In this document: piece by piece, positions 39,501 through 53,226 of the stretch
Layout: every line of letters starts with the position of its first letter
Numbering within the stretch: the stretch's first letter is position 1
Assembly (NCBI GenBank): GCA_025345505.1
Contig: JANVCC010000048.1
Location: 4,198,640 to 4,262,639 of the forward strand
Length of the DNA stretch: 64,000 nucleotides
Direction: 5' to 3'
Origin: Todiramphus chloris collaris
Taxonomy: Eukaryota > Chordata > Aves > Coraciiformes > Alcedinidae
Notes under the pieces: model-generated
What the model was told of the DNA's origin: nothing
The model's database searches: none
Seen by the model: the letters and a program-made list of their open reading frames with translations, nothing else
Made by a program: the position numbers and the translations under genes

Positions 39501-42500
39501 CTATAAAAATTGCTTTCATTACATCAAGAATCCAAGGCTTAACACATAACATTGACATTGTCATACCGAGGAGAGCTATTTCACTTTTAGCAAGCAACAA
39601 AGTTAGTGATTTTGTTGGTGGGACTAATTAAATTTTTGTTATATTTATGTTGCAACTGAGGTATCATGATCTGGAGATAATTGCTGGAGCCGGTCAATTT
39701 TATTTAATGTTCTTTAAACATAATCAAGGGCATCCAGACCTTAGACTGGCATTTATTTTGTTTTGCGTAGGAAGAAATCTAAGAAAGGTAAATTATCTTC
39801 TTTTTTTTTTTTTTAGTGTAAATCTGGAATAATTCCACGGAAACCAGCAAAGAGAGTCAGATTTGTACATGCACAGTAAAGGTATATTCAGACTTCAGAA
39901 TTTCTTAATTTCTGTTCCCAATGTATTGCCATGAACTTGAAAAAGACAGATGGGTCTCTATCTTCCTTAGTGGCAGCCGGCAGCATCTTCAATAAGCATG
40001 TGCATCTCCATCATCATTTTCATACTTCAGATAAGATTATGTCAATATTAGCACTGGAACTTGAAATTGCCACAGTGCGATGTTATCTTTCTAAGATATT
40101 TCACTGTCAATAGTCACAAAGGTTTTGTGAGGAAAAAGTTACAATTCTTCCATTGGTCAAACAATATAGCATTTCTTTTCATCTGGAAATGCACATGCAT
40201 AGTAAGAATGGCCCATCCAGATAACACTGCACCTCTTGCAAACATCCAGATGAGCATAAATCACATAGATGAGCTGCTGCCTGGTCCTGCTGGGCTTCTG
40301 TACTTCATCCTGTCTGAGAAAACCTGGAAAGGGACATGCCAGCCAGTCCTTATCTGCATTCCCTTCACCAAGGAGGCAAAGCAATGGACTCTCACTGAGA
40401 ACTCATCTTCTTCTGGTCTCTATTACAAAGCACGGGCAGTTCCCACAAGGGATACAACCTTTTGCATCTGAATCCTCAGAGACTGAAGCGCAGGATATGG
40501 GAGACTGTTCAGTGTCTTTCTCAGACAGAGATCATTCAGACTCCTATTTTGCACCTCCCAGAAGGGTGTCCTAACCATAGAAATAGAAATGAGGAGCCCC
40601 TGAGCTCCTTAATGCAACAGCAGTGCTGCCCACATCTGTCTCCATGAACAGCTACCACTGTGATCAGACCGTTCAGCAGCTTGAAAAGCTGCCCAGATTT
40701 TAAGATTTAGATTTACAAATGCCTTTTCAGGATTTCTGTGCTTCCCAGGGGCCTGGGAGACTGAGTCCCCTAGGTCCCTGGGTATCACGAGGCATCCAGT
40801 TCCCTGCTCCAGCTGATGTGGCTGTTTGTGTGCATGTGTCAGTCTTGTACGTCTGCACAACTTACCCTGTTCTGGAGAGTGAGACGGGGTCTGGTATTGA
40901 ATATGCATCAGGGACACATGGATCTGAGCCCATGGCAACCTTCACAGGAGTCCTGTGGAGCAGACAGAGAGGCTGTCAGGCTGACACAGCCGAGTGCCTC
41001 GCATATTATAGTCTGTTTCTTCCAGTCTCCAGCTGCCTCTGTTATTGACGCTGTTTGCCACTGGGGTTTAGAATTGTGACCAAGTCCCCCTACTACACAC
41101 CACCTTAGTCTTTGAATTTGTCTTTATGCAGTCAATTTAGTAAAACTGTATTAAATAGCACCATTGCACCTCAAACTTTCACCAAGCCTTTATGTCTGTA
41201 ATAGTTTAACCGGGGTCAATAACATTTTTTAATGACTTGCAGAAAATGTGGTAAGCACTTAAACAATAGACTCTATCAGTTCCAGAGAAGCTGTTTTATT
41301 CTACTAAGTCAATTATCAGTGGTTTCAAAAGTCCCTAAATAAGTAGTTTCCTGACAGATCATAATGGCTCCTTCTGCTACTCTATGCCAACTTATATACT
41401 GCTGCAGAATAATTTGTCTTACTCTTTTTGTTTAGGATTTGAAAAACAATTATGTTGAAAGGAAACAGAAGAGAAATTATAAGAATACTGGAATAAGAAA
41501 ACAAAAGCATTTCTGGGAAAAATAAACTTCCTGTTCTAAATATTGCTGGGATCTTTTAGCCGTATATTTTGCCTCATGCACAGTGGATTTACCAAAGCTC
41601 TCAGTTGGCTGGCAATCACAGCAGCATGCCACAGTTGCACTGGCTGGAATTGCCTACTCCTTATCCCCATCAGACTGGTATTCACTGTCATCCCCTTCCA
41701 CAACTGGTGCTGAGCCTTTGGGAAACCACCTGGTTGCCTGTGCTGTAAGGAAAAAAACCTTGCTTCTTGCATCTCTTATATGCCTGAAGTATTGAGACTG
41801 GAGGTAATACAGTACTAAAAAATATAAAATAAAATAAAAAGTTGCAGTTTAGCTAATGAACTCCATTCAGGTGTGTTGTATCCTATCACTTTCCATAACT
41901 GCTTTAGGGATTGAGCTTTCCTGAGTGTTCACAGAGGACAGACTTCAGGTCAGATGTGCTGTGGTGCTTAATTGCCCAGGGTTAGCCTGTAGGCTGTCCA
42001 GTCAAGGAAAGCAAGGAGAACTGCAAGATCAGTTGTGACTGTCCAAACCAGGCACCATACATATAAAGAAAACTCTGTATGATCACTTGCCAGACATTCC
42101 TTGGATAACATCTGCAAAACTACAGATCCCCATGGATGCCATGGACTATGGACAGACAGTCTCTGAGATAACAACCAGACTTGTCAGTAGCTTCAGGAGT
42201 CAGGGCCAAGGGAGAGAAATGCTGAGCAGTGCTGAAGCTGCATTGGTGTGCTCTTTGTAGCCTAGGGCAGCAAGAAACTGAATAAACTGAAGTCTCTGAT
42301 GTGTTTTCATGTGCTGTCCCAGATACAGGAAATTTCACCAGCAACGAATGGAGATGCTCATTACCTTCAGAGCCAAAGTTTAAATGTGGGAAGAAGTCAC
42401 TGATTCCAACCTGCAGCTGAGATGGACATGTGGGCACCCCTTTCCAAGTAGAAATACTCTTCCAGTGGAATAATAAAAGAAAAAAACAGTGCAAAGTCTT

Positions 42501-45500
42501 CAAAGAATAATTCAACTTGTCTTTAATGGTGTTTTTGCTGAGCAAAGCCTGGGGCCTAGTGTTCTTCTTTAGCTTATACTTCATATACAGTTCACTATTT
42601 GCCTTCACACCGTAAAAACATTTTCAGAAGAGCCTTTCCCTCTCTGTGCATAATTTAGATTCCTACTATCCCATCCTTGATTGATTCCCATACACAAATG
42701 CAAACATTTTAGCAAAACCTGTGTCAATTTGTGGAGAAGATCTTGAAAAAACACGCACTTATGGGTTCTTTCTCTTTGTCCTCGGAATTTTCCCTCTTTC
42801 TGTGTGTATTGTGATAGGGGAAAACTGAAGGAAATAATCTGTCTCCTTCATTAGAATTCAAAAACAAGGTTTCTTTGATGCTTTGCTCATTGTTTTTATA
42901 AATAGCCACAAAACAGTACATTCTTATCCATAATTTAACAGATCACTATGTTTATTTCCCTGTACTTTTTTTTTTTTCCCTGCAAACTGTAGATAAGGAG
43001 CCAGTCATATGTGGCATAAAGCACTTTTAAAAAAAATTAGTCATGGTGAGTAACAGTTGGAATGTCTCAAACTTCTGGCTACTCAGTTACTAGATGATTG
43101 AGATGCAGAATAAAAAAATTCATTAGAAATATCAAAAACTTTTTGTCAGGCTGAGAAAAGCAAAGGAGTATGAAGTTACATTATCTCAGGCACAGCAAGA
43201 CAAGAAACAGCAGCACCCTCCAAATGAGAAATTTTAAAAGGTTTAGGCGACAGTATTCAATGAACATTGCTTTTCCTCAAGGCAAAATTATCTGAAATAG
43301 TTTGGGAGCACTGTCTAAGGTTACCTTTCAGGGTCAAAAAAAGAGGGGGTGTTATATACTGTTGTTTTAAATACATTTGACCTCAGGCCATTGAAGCAGA
43401 GGATAACAGGGGGTTTTAGCATGAAGATGTTTTCCATGCTTAATAAGTAATGATCAAAACCACACAAAAATGGAGTATTCCAGTGATAGGAGACTATCTG
43501 TGGATTTTCTTACTGTAATGGTAAATGGACTTTTATTACTTCTCTGAATTTGTATGAAGGAAGACTATTTTTATCTACTTGGCTGTTGCAGTCCACATAA
43601 CCTCTATGTGAGAGGCTGTGCTAGTGATTTCCACACAGATCTCCAAACCTTGGAGATACCCGAGACACTTTTGTCTTCTAATTTTTTTTTTAAGTGGACT
43701 TGCCAGCCACACTGAGTTGTACGTTGTCTGTAAGAACTGTTGCCTGTTGGTAACTAAAGAGGCTAACACCTTAACTGGCCTCCTATCTTTTTGACAAGAC
43801 TCAAACCAGCTTTTATTCTAAGATGAAAAATGTTTTCTGGGAGAACATTTGAACGACCAGCAGAAGACCAGGAGACTTTCTACATTTTCTGAAAGCTTGT
43901 TGTTTTCAATCATTGGGACACCTTTCATGGAAAGGTGATGAAAACCTCAGTTATGTCTCATGAAACTAATCTTATGTCAAAGGATACAACAAAAAAAACC
44001 AACAAACATCAGCAGAAACTGCATGTTTTATATCTTCTATGCCTCACAGGAAGCCCCTCAAGGTCCAGTCTTTGGTGGTGCTCCCTGGACTTGTCTGTAT
44101 AGAACCTCTTTGTACCTCCCTTAGCAGCTTTTCTCTGCATTGTGCACAGCCTTTCTCAGTCCACCTCACTTTTAACCTTCTACTCAGTGCTTCTGCTATT
44201 GGTTCCTCTTCAATATCACAATTTTCTAAAGCTGCTGTCAGGATTTTACCTCTCCATCACAATCTCCCCCCTCCTTCCTTCCTTTTTACATGTTCTTGCA
44301 TGACTCATTTTTCAGCATTTTCACCCAGCCGAATCTTCCCTACTATTTGCATGGCCCTTTCTTCTTAGGCCTACAGACATCTAGCTTCTCATTAGGTCCA
44401 GTAATTTAAGAGCATGAACCCTCTTCTCTCAATATCATAATTTAACTCTTATGCTTGTCTCCCTTCTCATGCTGCTCCTCGTACGTGCGCTGGGCAGCTG
44501 CAGAAAAGATTAAATGACCATTCACTTCCTTGCCTAGGGGCAGAATTCATTAGATGCTGAACCTCAGAAGGCTTGATTCTCTCAAGATAGTTCAAGATGC
44601 AGGGCCAGATTCTCAAGAAGTGGATTTTATGGTCCTGACTACACAAGAGCAGTGTTCAGGAAGGCAGTGTGGGAGGAACACAGAAACAGCATCTTTCACC
44701 TCCTGCAGCGGGGAGCTTGCGGTGTAAAGCAGAAGGATTGCACTCTTTTGTTTCCCATCTGAACTAGTCCCATGGAAGTCGAAAGTACAGGTTTCTCTGC
44801 TTTAACTGTTAAAACTGTTTATGAAGCTGTGTTTTACCTTTCCAGACAGCATACCACCAAATGCCTTGGTTGCCTTTTTTCTTCTAGGATGGTGCAACTT
44901 TCTGCATTCCCCTGGCAGGCAGGGCAGTGCTGTAAATACCCCTGACTAAACCAGTCAAAACATGGTGTTTCCATTTGCACACCAATGTTTTAGGGTTCCT
45001 GTGGCTAAAAGTCTGTTATCTGAAGTCCATTATCTGTATGGACACATCATACGCTTGCAAGTATACCAGGATGGAGAAAAATATGACTCTAAACTAATGC
45101 TCAAATTTAGATTAATATTTCCCCCAGCACTATCTCCATTAGTGCTAATACAGGAATTCATAGATCGTAAATTGTCCTTCCAGGCTGTGACAATTCTAAA
45201 TTTAGTGGCAGTGTTAATTAAGCAAGAGAAAATTTTTAGGCAATGCAACAGATTTTGGGAGCAGGCAGTGAAAGGGGAGAGTTGGGTCATCAGTTAGAGA
45301 ACTTTGGGTAGTAGTAACTTAGTGCACAAACAATCATGAGCATGGACCTGAATATTTCAATGATTTTAATAATTTGTAGCATTTAAGGACAGCAGATTAT
45401 TTTTAATTGTCTAGATTCCAGAATAATCTTGATTCACCCTTCTCCCGGCCTTTTCTGTGTTGACAGAAAGAGTTCATTTGTTACTCTGACATACATGCTA

Positions 45501-46209
45501 ATTACTATATCCATATGCACACGCTGCACTTTTTATTGACTACTATATGAGAGAGTTTTCGGCAGGGTTAATAAATGTCAAAAATCTTATATAAACATTT
45601 TCTTCTCTTTTCTTTCATATAATAGAGGAGTCTGTTTAATAAACCCCAAATCAGTATAAGGTCACAATGTGTTTGGCTTTAAAACTGAAGTTAGGGTAAG
45701 TAATTACAAAGGGTCCACTGTGTTCCTTATTTAGTTGCATATAACACAGAGCTGAATGGGATGATTAATAATCATGTTGTACACTGAAAGAATGTACTTT
45801 ATAATAGTTTATGTAAATACAGCAGCAGTATTAGTTGTTCATTTACCATTGCCATGTTAGCACGTATGGGAATTCTAGCAGTTTTAGAAAGCAACAAAGC
45901 CAAGATCCTCACAGGAGTTCTCTGCTTTAATACCTTTGAGAATGTGGGCCCGAGATACTAAAATAGCTTAGTATTATTGAATGCTTAGTTAAAATAAGAC
46001 AGAATACTGGCATCGTTAGCAATGTTTGCTAAGAAGTCTGGGTTATACTGAGCTATGTTGGCAGTGAAGGAACACGGGAGAGAATTAAAAGCTTTTACAA
46101 GATCATTGAACGAAAAAAATAGCAAAATAAATAAAAATTAATCATTGGCATAGCAAAAAATTGCATTTTAAAAATGAAAATAACTCAGAATCCAGTACAG
46201 GATGTTCTT
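36561..46209. other. Unassigned non-coding sequence
   Basis: No gene or clear repeat copy is recognised in this 9.6 kb. It has homopolymer tracts at about 38145-38156 (A), 39801-39814 (T) and 42967-42978 (T), and an (AAAAT)n-like patch near 41817-41841. The 36.6-37.9 kb part may still belong to the decayed LINE (endonuclease side), but I could not recognise endonuclease motifs. The 162-codon minus frame at 42120-42608 has no domain. Confidence 0.45.
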
Positions 46210-46226
46210 TTAATTAATTAATTAAT
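46210..46226. repeat. (TTAA)n short tandem repeat
   Basis: Four units of TTAA/ATTA form a self-complementary AT run. Confidence 0.9.
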
Positions 46227-46271
46227 GTCAAAATTTCTACATAAACTATGATTTTATTTCTTTTTAATCAG

Positions 46272-46298
46272 CATGATCTATGAGAAGCCTGGGAAAAA
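46272..46298 (+). other. Candidate 27-nt micro-exon
   Basis: A strong pyrimidine-rich acceptor (TTTTATTTCTTTTTAATCAG) is followed by 27 bases and then a consensus donor GTAAGT. Only one of the three frames is open across it, giving MIYEKPGK. The length is a multiple of three. No neighbouring exon is recognised, so the evidence is limited to the splice-like signals. Confidence 0.15.
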
Positions 46299-46652
46299 GT
46301 AAGTTCTCTCCAGCTTGTCTGTAGCCCATGTACTGAATTGGTACTCACCTGCACTCTTTGATCAGCAATGAAATCAACAGTAACATTGCTGTATCATAGT
46401 AAGCTAGGCTATGAATTTAAAGTACACCAGATACATCTCTTCCACTTTCTGTATGGATGCTCTTATTGCACATGGGTTCACCGAGGTTAGAGAGATTTTA
46501 GCTCCAAAGTATCTTAGTGAATCCAGCAGTTAGTGAGCACTACAACCAAGGTAGCTATAGCTATCTTTTGAGACAGGAGTAAAATTTGCTTTACCATGTC
46601 CTTATGAAGACCTGCTGCTAAATAGAAAGTATTATATCATTTTCACTTTGGA

Positions 46653-46680
46653 GTTAGTCTTTTATGGTTAGTCTTTTATG
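46653..46680 (+). repeat. Perfect 14-bp tandem duplication
   Basis: GTTAGTCTTTTATG occurs twice without mismatch. Confidence 0.95.
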
Positions 46681-46929
46681 AAGATGATCAGGTCCAGGGT
46701 TGTACTACACTTTAAATTCATTATACTTTTTACTATCATTCATAGAGGTTCACGTTCAGGAAAAATAGCAAGTTTAAATCTATTTGTGTCTGAGATCGTA
46801 TTAAACTTTAAAACGTGGTGCATAAATGGTGCACTAAACAGGGTTACTTTCTTGAATGAAAAGCCCTTGGTAACTAATTGACCAGGTAATTAATGGAAAG
46901 TGCTCATATTCCACACTGCAAAAGCTGGA

Positions 46930-46995
46930 TCACGCACGGCCATGGCCAGTGGGAGTTCTGCCATTGACTTCAGTGGGAGTGCAAAACGAGGCTGT
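46930..46995 (+). repeat. Ancient sauropsid-type repeat motif (unnamed)
   Basis: The core CCAGTGGGAGTTCTGCCATT followed by GACTTCAGTGGGAG matches a phrase I recall as common in bird, turtle and crocodile non-coding DNA. The two halves are partly complementary (CAGTGG against CCATTG). The family name is uncertain. Confidence 0.35.
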
Positions 46996-49900
46996 TTTGT
47001 TCCTCATTCAGTTTGGTTAATAAGATTTGTGCTGCAGGCGCTTTTCACCAAAATGCTGGCAAGCTTCTTATAGCATTACTGGAAACTAGACCCTACACAA
47101 ATTACTAAGGTCTTTTGTATTTTAATGTCTTTTTTGTAATGATATTCAGTCCTTGGGGGCAGCTGCCTGAGAGAGACATTTGTCAACTTCACTTTGTTTT
47201 TAGGACAGATGAGCCAGAGCCAAAACCATAGACCTGAATAAACTTGAAACTCCAGAGGACTTTGGATCCAGATTTGAGCCCCAAGATTTGAGGCCCTCAC
47301 TCATTAGTGGGACCAAATTTCAGTCTCTCATGGTGTGCCGTGCATTAACCACAAACTGGGCTTGTGCTTACAAAGGGGCTCAATATTTGCTGCTGTAATC
47401 GTCACTGGAGGAACCCAGCAGTAATTATACCAAAGTCAGATGAGTGGAGTTGAAATGAAAGGCTCCCTAACACAGCATTCTGTCTCCCACAACTGTCCTA
47501 TAGCTATTGCTTGTAGGAATACGGAAACAGGGCAATATATTTCCCTGCTGCAGCCCCCCCATCTCCAGCAGCACATTGGGATGGAGTCTTTGTGTTGGAG
47601 GAGGGAATTTTCTTTGTTAGCAATAGCCACTCCTTTCTGAATTGTCTATCACTGTTCCTGCTCCTCTTGCTCCTGAGGCAAAGAGTTAGAAGGGAGAGCT
47701 GGTGAAATCCCAGTGCTGCTATATATGCATGTGAAAATGCTGAGAAGGTCTGAAATATGGGTCATGCAAGAACACAGAGGAAGAGCAAAGGCTGCAGAAA
47801 GTCTGTGCTTGGGAAGACTCAGATCCCAGGCTCTAGGATACCCATGATATCTTTTTGCGAAGCTGTAAATATACCCAGTTAGAAAACGGCTGAAGTTAAA
47901 TCAGCACAGCATTCTTGCTTAGATAAAACCACCATTTATATATGCAGCTCTGCATTTTCAGGATAAATTGCACGCATACAGACCAAAAAAGTAGTGATAG
48001 TAAGGGCACAGTGTCTGAAATGTTGTCTGTGAAATGTATGAGCAAAACTAATTAACTTATATATGGCACTTGTCCATAGCCCCCATGTGATGCACTGAGA
48101 CTCTCTCTACTATTGTGGAATGCAAATGTTTTGAAGAGATGGGATTGAATACCCAAGGGATTGAATGTCTTTCCTTTATATTGTTTTTAAAAGGAAGAGT
48201 TTTTCACATTGTGTTTATTTGCTGCTAAGATACTGTTACACTAGCATCATCACAGCCTGTTCCTCACTGCAGTATCCCATAAATTAGATTGTTGGAGGGA
48301 GTATTAAGAATGTGCATACGCTGCCTGACTAGAGCAATTTTATCTGAATAATGTTTCATGACCTTTCTTGCAACAAGGTCCTGACTAGAAAAGCATAGAT
48401 TTACCAGGCATCCTGGCTGTACTGGAAGATTGTAATTACCATTCTATTTTATCAGTATTAGTAAGGAGAGATCCTGCCCTGACATCTCCTCTCCAAACAC
48501 AAATGAAAAGTTGGGAAGCTGCGTGAGTCAAATAAAGAAGTACATTAAATCCAGGTACCCGTTTCAAATCCAGCAGTTGTGGAAATGATGGAAGAGCCAT
48601 CGCCATCAGGATGACTTTCCAACAGGCTCAATGAAATGGTTTTGTGGCCTCGGTCCAATTCCTAATGGACAAGAGTCCACGTTGCGAAAAGCAACACACA
48701 ACTGGAAGTAATTGATACTCTTTTGGCACTCAACAGAGAAGCAAAGTATTGGACAAGCATGAAGAATGGACTAACCTTTCACCTCCCCCCTGTCCCAGGT
48801 CAGGGATGAGACATGTGATAAAGCCACATAGGAAGCTTGGGCTGCTTCTCTCTGTGCTGCCCTGTGCCATACCCAAACAAAGGACTTCTTTCTTAACAAG
48901 CATCAGGCTGACACTTTTCATGAACTCTAAATTTACACTGAAAATTTGGAGGCTTTGGAAGTTAGTGTTTAACCTCAGGAGTCTGCCTAAAGAGTACAAG
49001 CTACTGCTCCACATTTAGCCATGTCTTTCTGATTGCCAGGTGTTTTAAAGACTATTACACTAATTCCCTGTTATACATATGCATATGTAATGTGTATGTA
49101 CATGCATAGCAGAAGTAAATGCATTAGTTATTCATATATACGTATACATAATATAAGAAGTAATGCCTTTAGCTAAGATTGGCTAATGCTCATTTATAAG
49201 AACTTCCTTTCAATTACTTATACAGTTTGCCAAAATTTAACTGTTGCAGCTTAAATTTTCCATAGTGAGTGTCTGTCTCTAACTGAATTGGTTTTGGAAA
49301 GTTTGCACTAAAATGGCTCAGATAATTCCATGAACAGTGTAAGAATTTTAGTCATGTTAAGAACTCTTGCAACCATCATTCTGAGAGACTGTAGTATGTC
49401 TGAGCTTTAGACCTAAAGTTTGAAACTCAGTAAGGAAATTGCTTTGATGTCAAGACTTATCTTCTGTCACTCAGGTGGAAATCTGATCCAGCCGTAATCT
49501 CCTAAAAACCTGAATTCTTATGCACTCATGTTCTGTTAAAATGTAAATTCTCCAAATACTCTGTTTGCAGTAAGCATGTTGTCTTCTCATACTACTATGA
49601 CATCTTGGGCACAGTGTATATTTGCCTTCTCTGTGGAGAATATCCACATATATACAAAATATATAGTCCAAGGCTGCTTACAATGTCATTCATACACATT
49701 GCATAAATCAGGAATGATAGCACTATAGACTCATCTATCAGTAGTATTGGAGTTCAGCTCTTCTCAAGGACAATGTAGATGATTTTATTTACAGCAACGA
49801 GGACAGAAACACTTGCAACAAGGATCAGGAAGTACCTGCATCGCGGATCAGTGTGCTTAAGTCTATTCCCAAGACTTCTCTTCATCTCAGTGATATCAAA

Positions 49901-50577
49901 TGCTTAGTGTCTTAAAGAGGACATGCCCAAAGACAGATGAGGGCTGCCCTGATGAGGCTGTGTGACTGCGGCAGCAAAGTGCTTTGACCTGAAATTTGTT
50001 AAACCCTCTGGGTGGATTGGATATTGCTCACTGGGTGCTTTACAATAAGTTTAAGGAACCTCACAGTAAAACAGATGAGCAGTAAACATACAGAGGGTCA
50101 TTAACTTCTGATGGATTCAACAGTGAGGAAGTGCTTGAATTAACACTGTCCTTTCAAGAATGCCGGGGTGGGGGAGCAAGGTAGAAATCTACACTTTTGT
50201 AAGCACTGAAAATGAGAGCTAGAAGCCAAAGTATATCAATGGGCTCTCGTCCTCTGATCATGATATAAACACACAGGAGGAAGTGTAAGGATTTTGTTGA
50301 TGATAAAGGTTTGAGTAATGCGTATTAAAAACAAAAGGCTTAGAGACATCACAAAGGGAATTGAGTCAGCTTAAAAAACCATCAGCATCTAATTCCTCTT
50401 CTGTGAGCTCTCTGAATCCAGTACATTAAATAATATGAGGGCCAAATGGAAAAAAATAAGTTTAACACATGCAATCAAAGCTGTTTAAATGCATACTCAG
50501 GGGAAGGATAAATTAAGGTTGTGTAGATTACTTGAAATCTAGTATTTCCTCACTTTTAAATCCTTGTCTCTGTTAAA
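46996..50577. other. Unassigned non-coding sequence
   Basis: No gene is recognised. A perfect 16-bp palindrome, TACATATGCATATGTA, lies at 49074-49089 within a 90-base AT-rich alternating tract. Confidence 0.5.
49074..49089. repeat. Perfect 16-bp palindrome
   Basis: TACATATGCATATGTA is its own reverse complement and contains an ATGCAT core. A related imperfect form occurs at 59431-59450. Confidence 0.9.
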
Positions 50578-50634
50578 AGAGTTGGATAAGATGACCTCCA
50601 GATGTCCCTTCCAACATCAAACATTCTGCAACCC
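50578..50634 (+). mobile_element. CR1 LINE 3' tail
   Basis: GAGTTGGATAAGATGACCTC then CAGATGTCCCTTCCAACATC and a degraded ATTCTGCAACC end match the sense CR1 terminus. Confidence 0.85.
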
Positions 50635-50679
50635 TAATATTCTCTTAAAAGTTTTTGGCATGATAGAGGTCTGTGGTAA

Positions 50680-50712
50680 TCTCTAGATGGTCCAATGAGG
50701 ACCATCTAGAGA
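50680..50712. repeat. Perfect 14-bp stem, 5-nt loop hairpin
   Basis: The left arm TCTCTAGATGGTCC (50680-50693) and the right arm GGACCATCTAGAGA (50699-50712) are exact reverse complements around an AATGA loop. It lies 45 bases after a CR1 tail. It is not followed by a T run, so it is not a simple terminator. Confidence 0.9.
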
Positions 50713-53084
50713 GCCTATATACAAACCCTAACGTTTTCTTCCCTTTCTGAGCCATATTTTTAATTTCTTTTGTTATGCAAGCTAACCCTCAGGTTGCAAG
50801 CACTTTCCCACTTTGCCAGCCAAATGAATATGATGAAAGGACACCTGTAGGCATATACAGAAGCCAAGAACATTCTGTACATCCATTATTTAGTTTTCTT
50901 CTTTAGATCTCCTTTATCAAGGAAAAGAGAAAAAAACCCAAACACAACACCAAAAAACAACAGGTAGAAATAGGAAAAAAGTTCATATGCTATCTAGCTG
51001 CAGTGAGAAGAAGCATAGAGAAGAACGAATTTTGTTACCTTGGCAAATAAAATAAGAATATTCTACACTATGCAGTCTGTGCAAAATAAGTCCCACAGGA
51101 ATTATGCAAGCACATTCTCATTATGGTAGTTATGGTTTAGATTGCATTACAAAAGTAAAAACAATCATTCAAATAGACCTGGGTGTAGTGACTTGGAGAG
51201 AAGCTGCCACTCTGCCAAATAGGAAAAGAGAGTGAAGGGGTGGGGGGCAAGGGAAGAAATAAATCCTGCCAAAGTGAACTCATGCGAAGGTGAAGCCAGA
51301 ATGCCCAGAGGTACAGATTAAATGCTCTTATTAATGTCCCAAATGGGTGTAAGCAAACTGCCCAAATAAGGTTTTGAACTGAAAGTTCAGGCTTGTGCTG
51401 GAAACACCCAGAAACACACAGATTAGATATTGCTTGAAGAAAAGGATTCTGGTTTGGTTGTCTTGAATGAGCATTTGAAAATCAGGTATCTTCCAATGAG
51501 AGCACATTTTAATGCAATAGAAATGTTTCCAGGCTTTTCCAGTAACTGAAAACCAGCCCTTTGGTAATTCCACAACACAACAGGTAGAGTGCCACAGAAT
51601 TTGCTTCCTTTTAGTTCCAGTCGTTCTCCATTTAGATGATTTTTTTTTTCACTTTGATGTCTGTAGCAGCCATTTTAAAAAACTGAATCATTCAGATAAT
51701 TCTTTATTGGCCCCTGACTTTAATGAAAATTCACAGGAGAAAAAAGTTCTTATCTTAGGCATAGCTGCTGACTTCCGATATCTCATTTTTCTCTCACAAT
51801 AATCCCAGTGTTCAAAGTAGGTATTGTATTTATCATCTTTGTATGGAACTGAATTTCACTTCACTTTTCTTTATGGCCTTATCACATCGTTTACAAACAC
51901 TTTATCTCTGTAACTGAAAATAAATGAAATCCTGGGCTTTCGATGAAATGCTATGATGAAAAGGATGGTCCAAAAATCTATATTTAGATGACTGACTCCT
52001 GTTTGTAGAAGACATGATAAATGTTTCATGCATATAAACTGAAGGATGATGGATTTAATGATCATAGTCTAACGGGGAAGTGTTATTTTGGAATAATTAA
52101 GTGCTCTGTCATTTGCAAGTCTAAATAGTCCGTTGTTAGATTGTGCTTTTGTCTGTCAACAAACCATTCCATTTTGTGCGGGTTATTTATCATTAAAACA
52201 ATTGATACAATGGAAACACACCACCAGTTTGTGTTCTTAACAACATGTTTTGTGAGAACTTGATTTGGATACATATTTCAGTGATAGTGAATTGATGTAC
52301 GTTTCTGTCTCACAGAAGAAATATATGACAAGAACCACTGAAGGATTGAAAATAGCTTTCTCATTTGAAGTGTTACATGTGATTTGTGTTTGTTGTCCTT
52401 CCTGGAGATATTTTCAAAGATAAAAATATGTTGCAAGTATTTGACACTGGGGTGTACTGCCCAGTTTCCATCTGTTGCTCCAAAAAGGTGTAAGTATCTG
52501 CAGAGCAAGATTTGTATCTGCTGGCTCTTATAGCTATCCTGGACATCTCAGATGGTATCTCAAGTGGACATCTTTGTTTAGACAGGTTAATCTCTCCATG
52601 AGGAATACCTCAATGGGAAGTGCAGTGTGCCTATGCTATTTTACAGTAGTTAATATCTGCCTCAACTGCAACCAAGACAGTTACAGTAGTCTTACTCCTC
52701 CTGTTGTGCACACACAGTTTTTATTGACTTTGTGTACAGAACTGAATATGAGTGCCTTTTTTCTCGACATTCAATAGCAAAGAAAATAATAAGAAATATA
52801 AGTGTTGGAAAGTAATATGAAAAAGGGAATTATTTTGACCTCAAAAAAGAAAAAAATAAATCAGTGGCTATATATTTGGTTGTGTGAGAATAGTGTCTGA
52901 TATTTAATATCATCACAGCATGGGAAGGTATAAACAAAAGATAATTTGTATTTTAATCACAAACACCATTTCCTGGGTTGCATGATATTTATAAACATTC
53001 AACCACTTCATATATCTTCTTGCCTCTTGATTCTAACAGGCAGCTACCTTTTACCATTCAATCTCTAACCACTTTTAAAAGCAT
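50713..53084. other. Unassigned AT-rich sequence
   Basis: No gene or interspersed repeat is recognised. A G-rich patch lies at about 51236-51256. Confidence 0.5.
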
Positions 53085-53226
53085 TTGGTATCTTTTCTTC
53101 ATGTTATAGATTAAGAACTGGAGCATATGAAGGTGAGGTGATTTGCCCAGGATCACTGATAAAATTTAACCACGGGCCTTGATCTCCTGACTCCCTACTC
53201 TGTGTTCTGGTCAGTGGTGCCTCTGT
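53085..53226 (+). mobile_element. MIR-like ancient SINE
   Basis: The order of motifs follows MIR: a T-rich lead into GTTATAGATTAAGAACTGGA, then GAGGTGATTTGCCCAGGATC (the GACTTGCCCAAGGTCAC core), and then GATCTCCTGACTCCCTACTC with TGTGTTCTGGTCAGTGGTGC (the CTGACTCC...GTGCTCTxxCCACT segment). The copy is diverged but collinear over about 125 bases. MIR elements spread before the amniote radiation, so survival in a bird is rare and suggests great age. Confidence 0.75.

Noticed and set aside
42120-42608. 162-codon minus-strand open frame
   Set aside because: It has no domain, no splice or promoter context and a random-looking composition. Frames of this size are expected by chance in 64 kb.
51236-51256. 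Possible G-quadruplex
   Set aside because: It has only three well-separated G runs, and the fourth would need splitting of one run without a loop.
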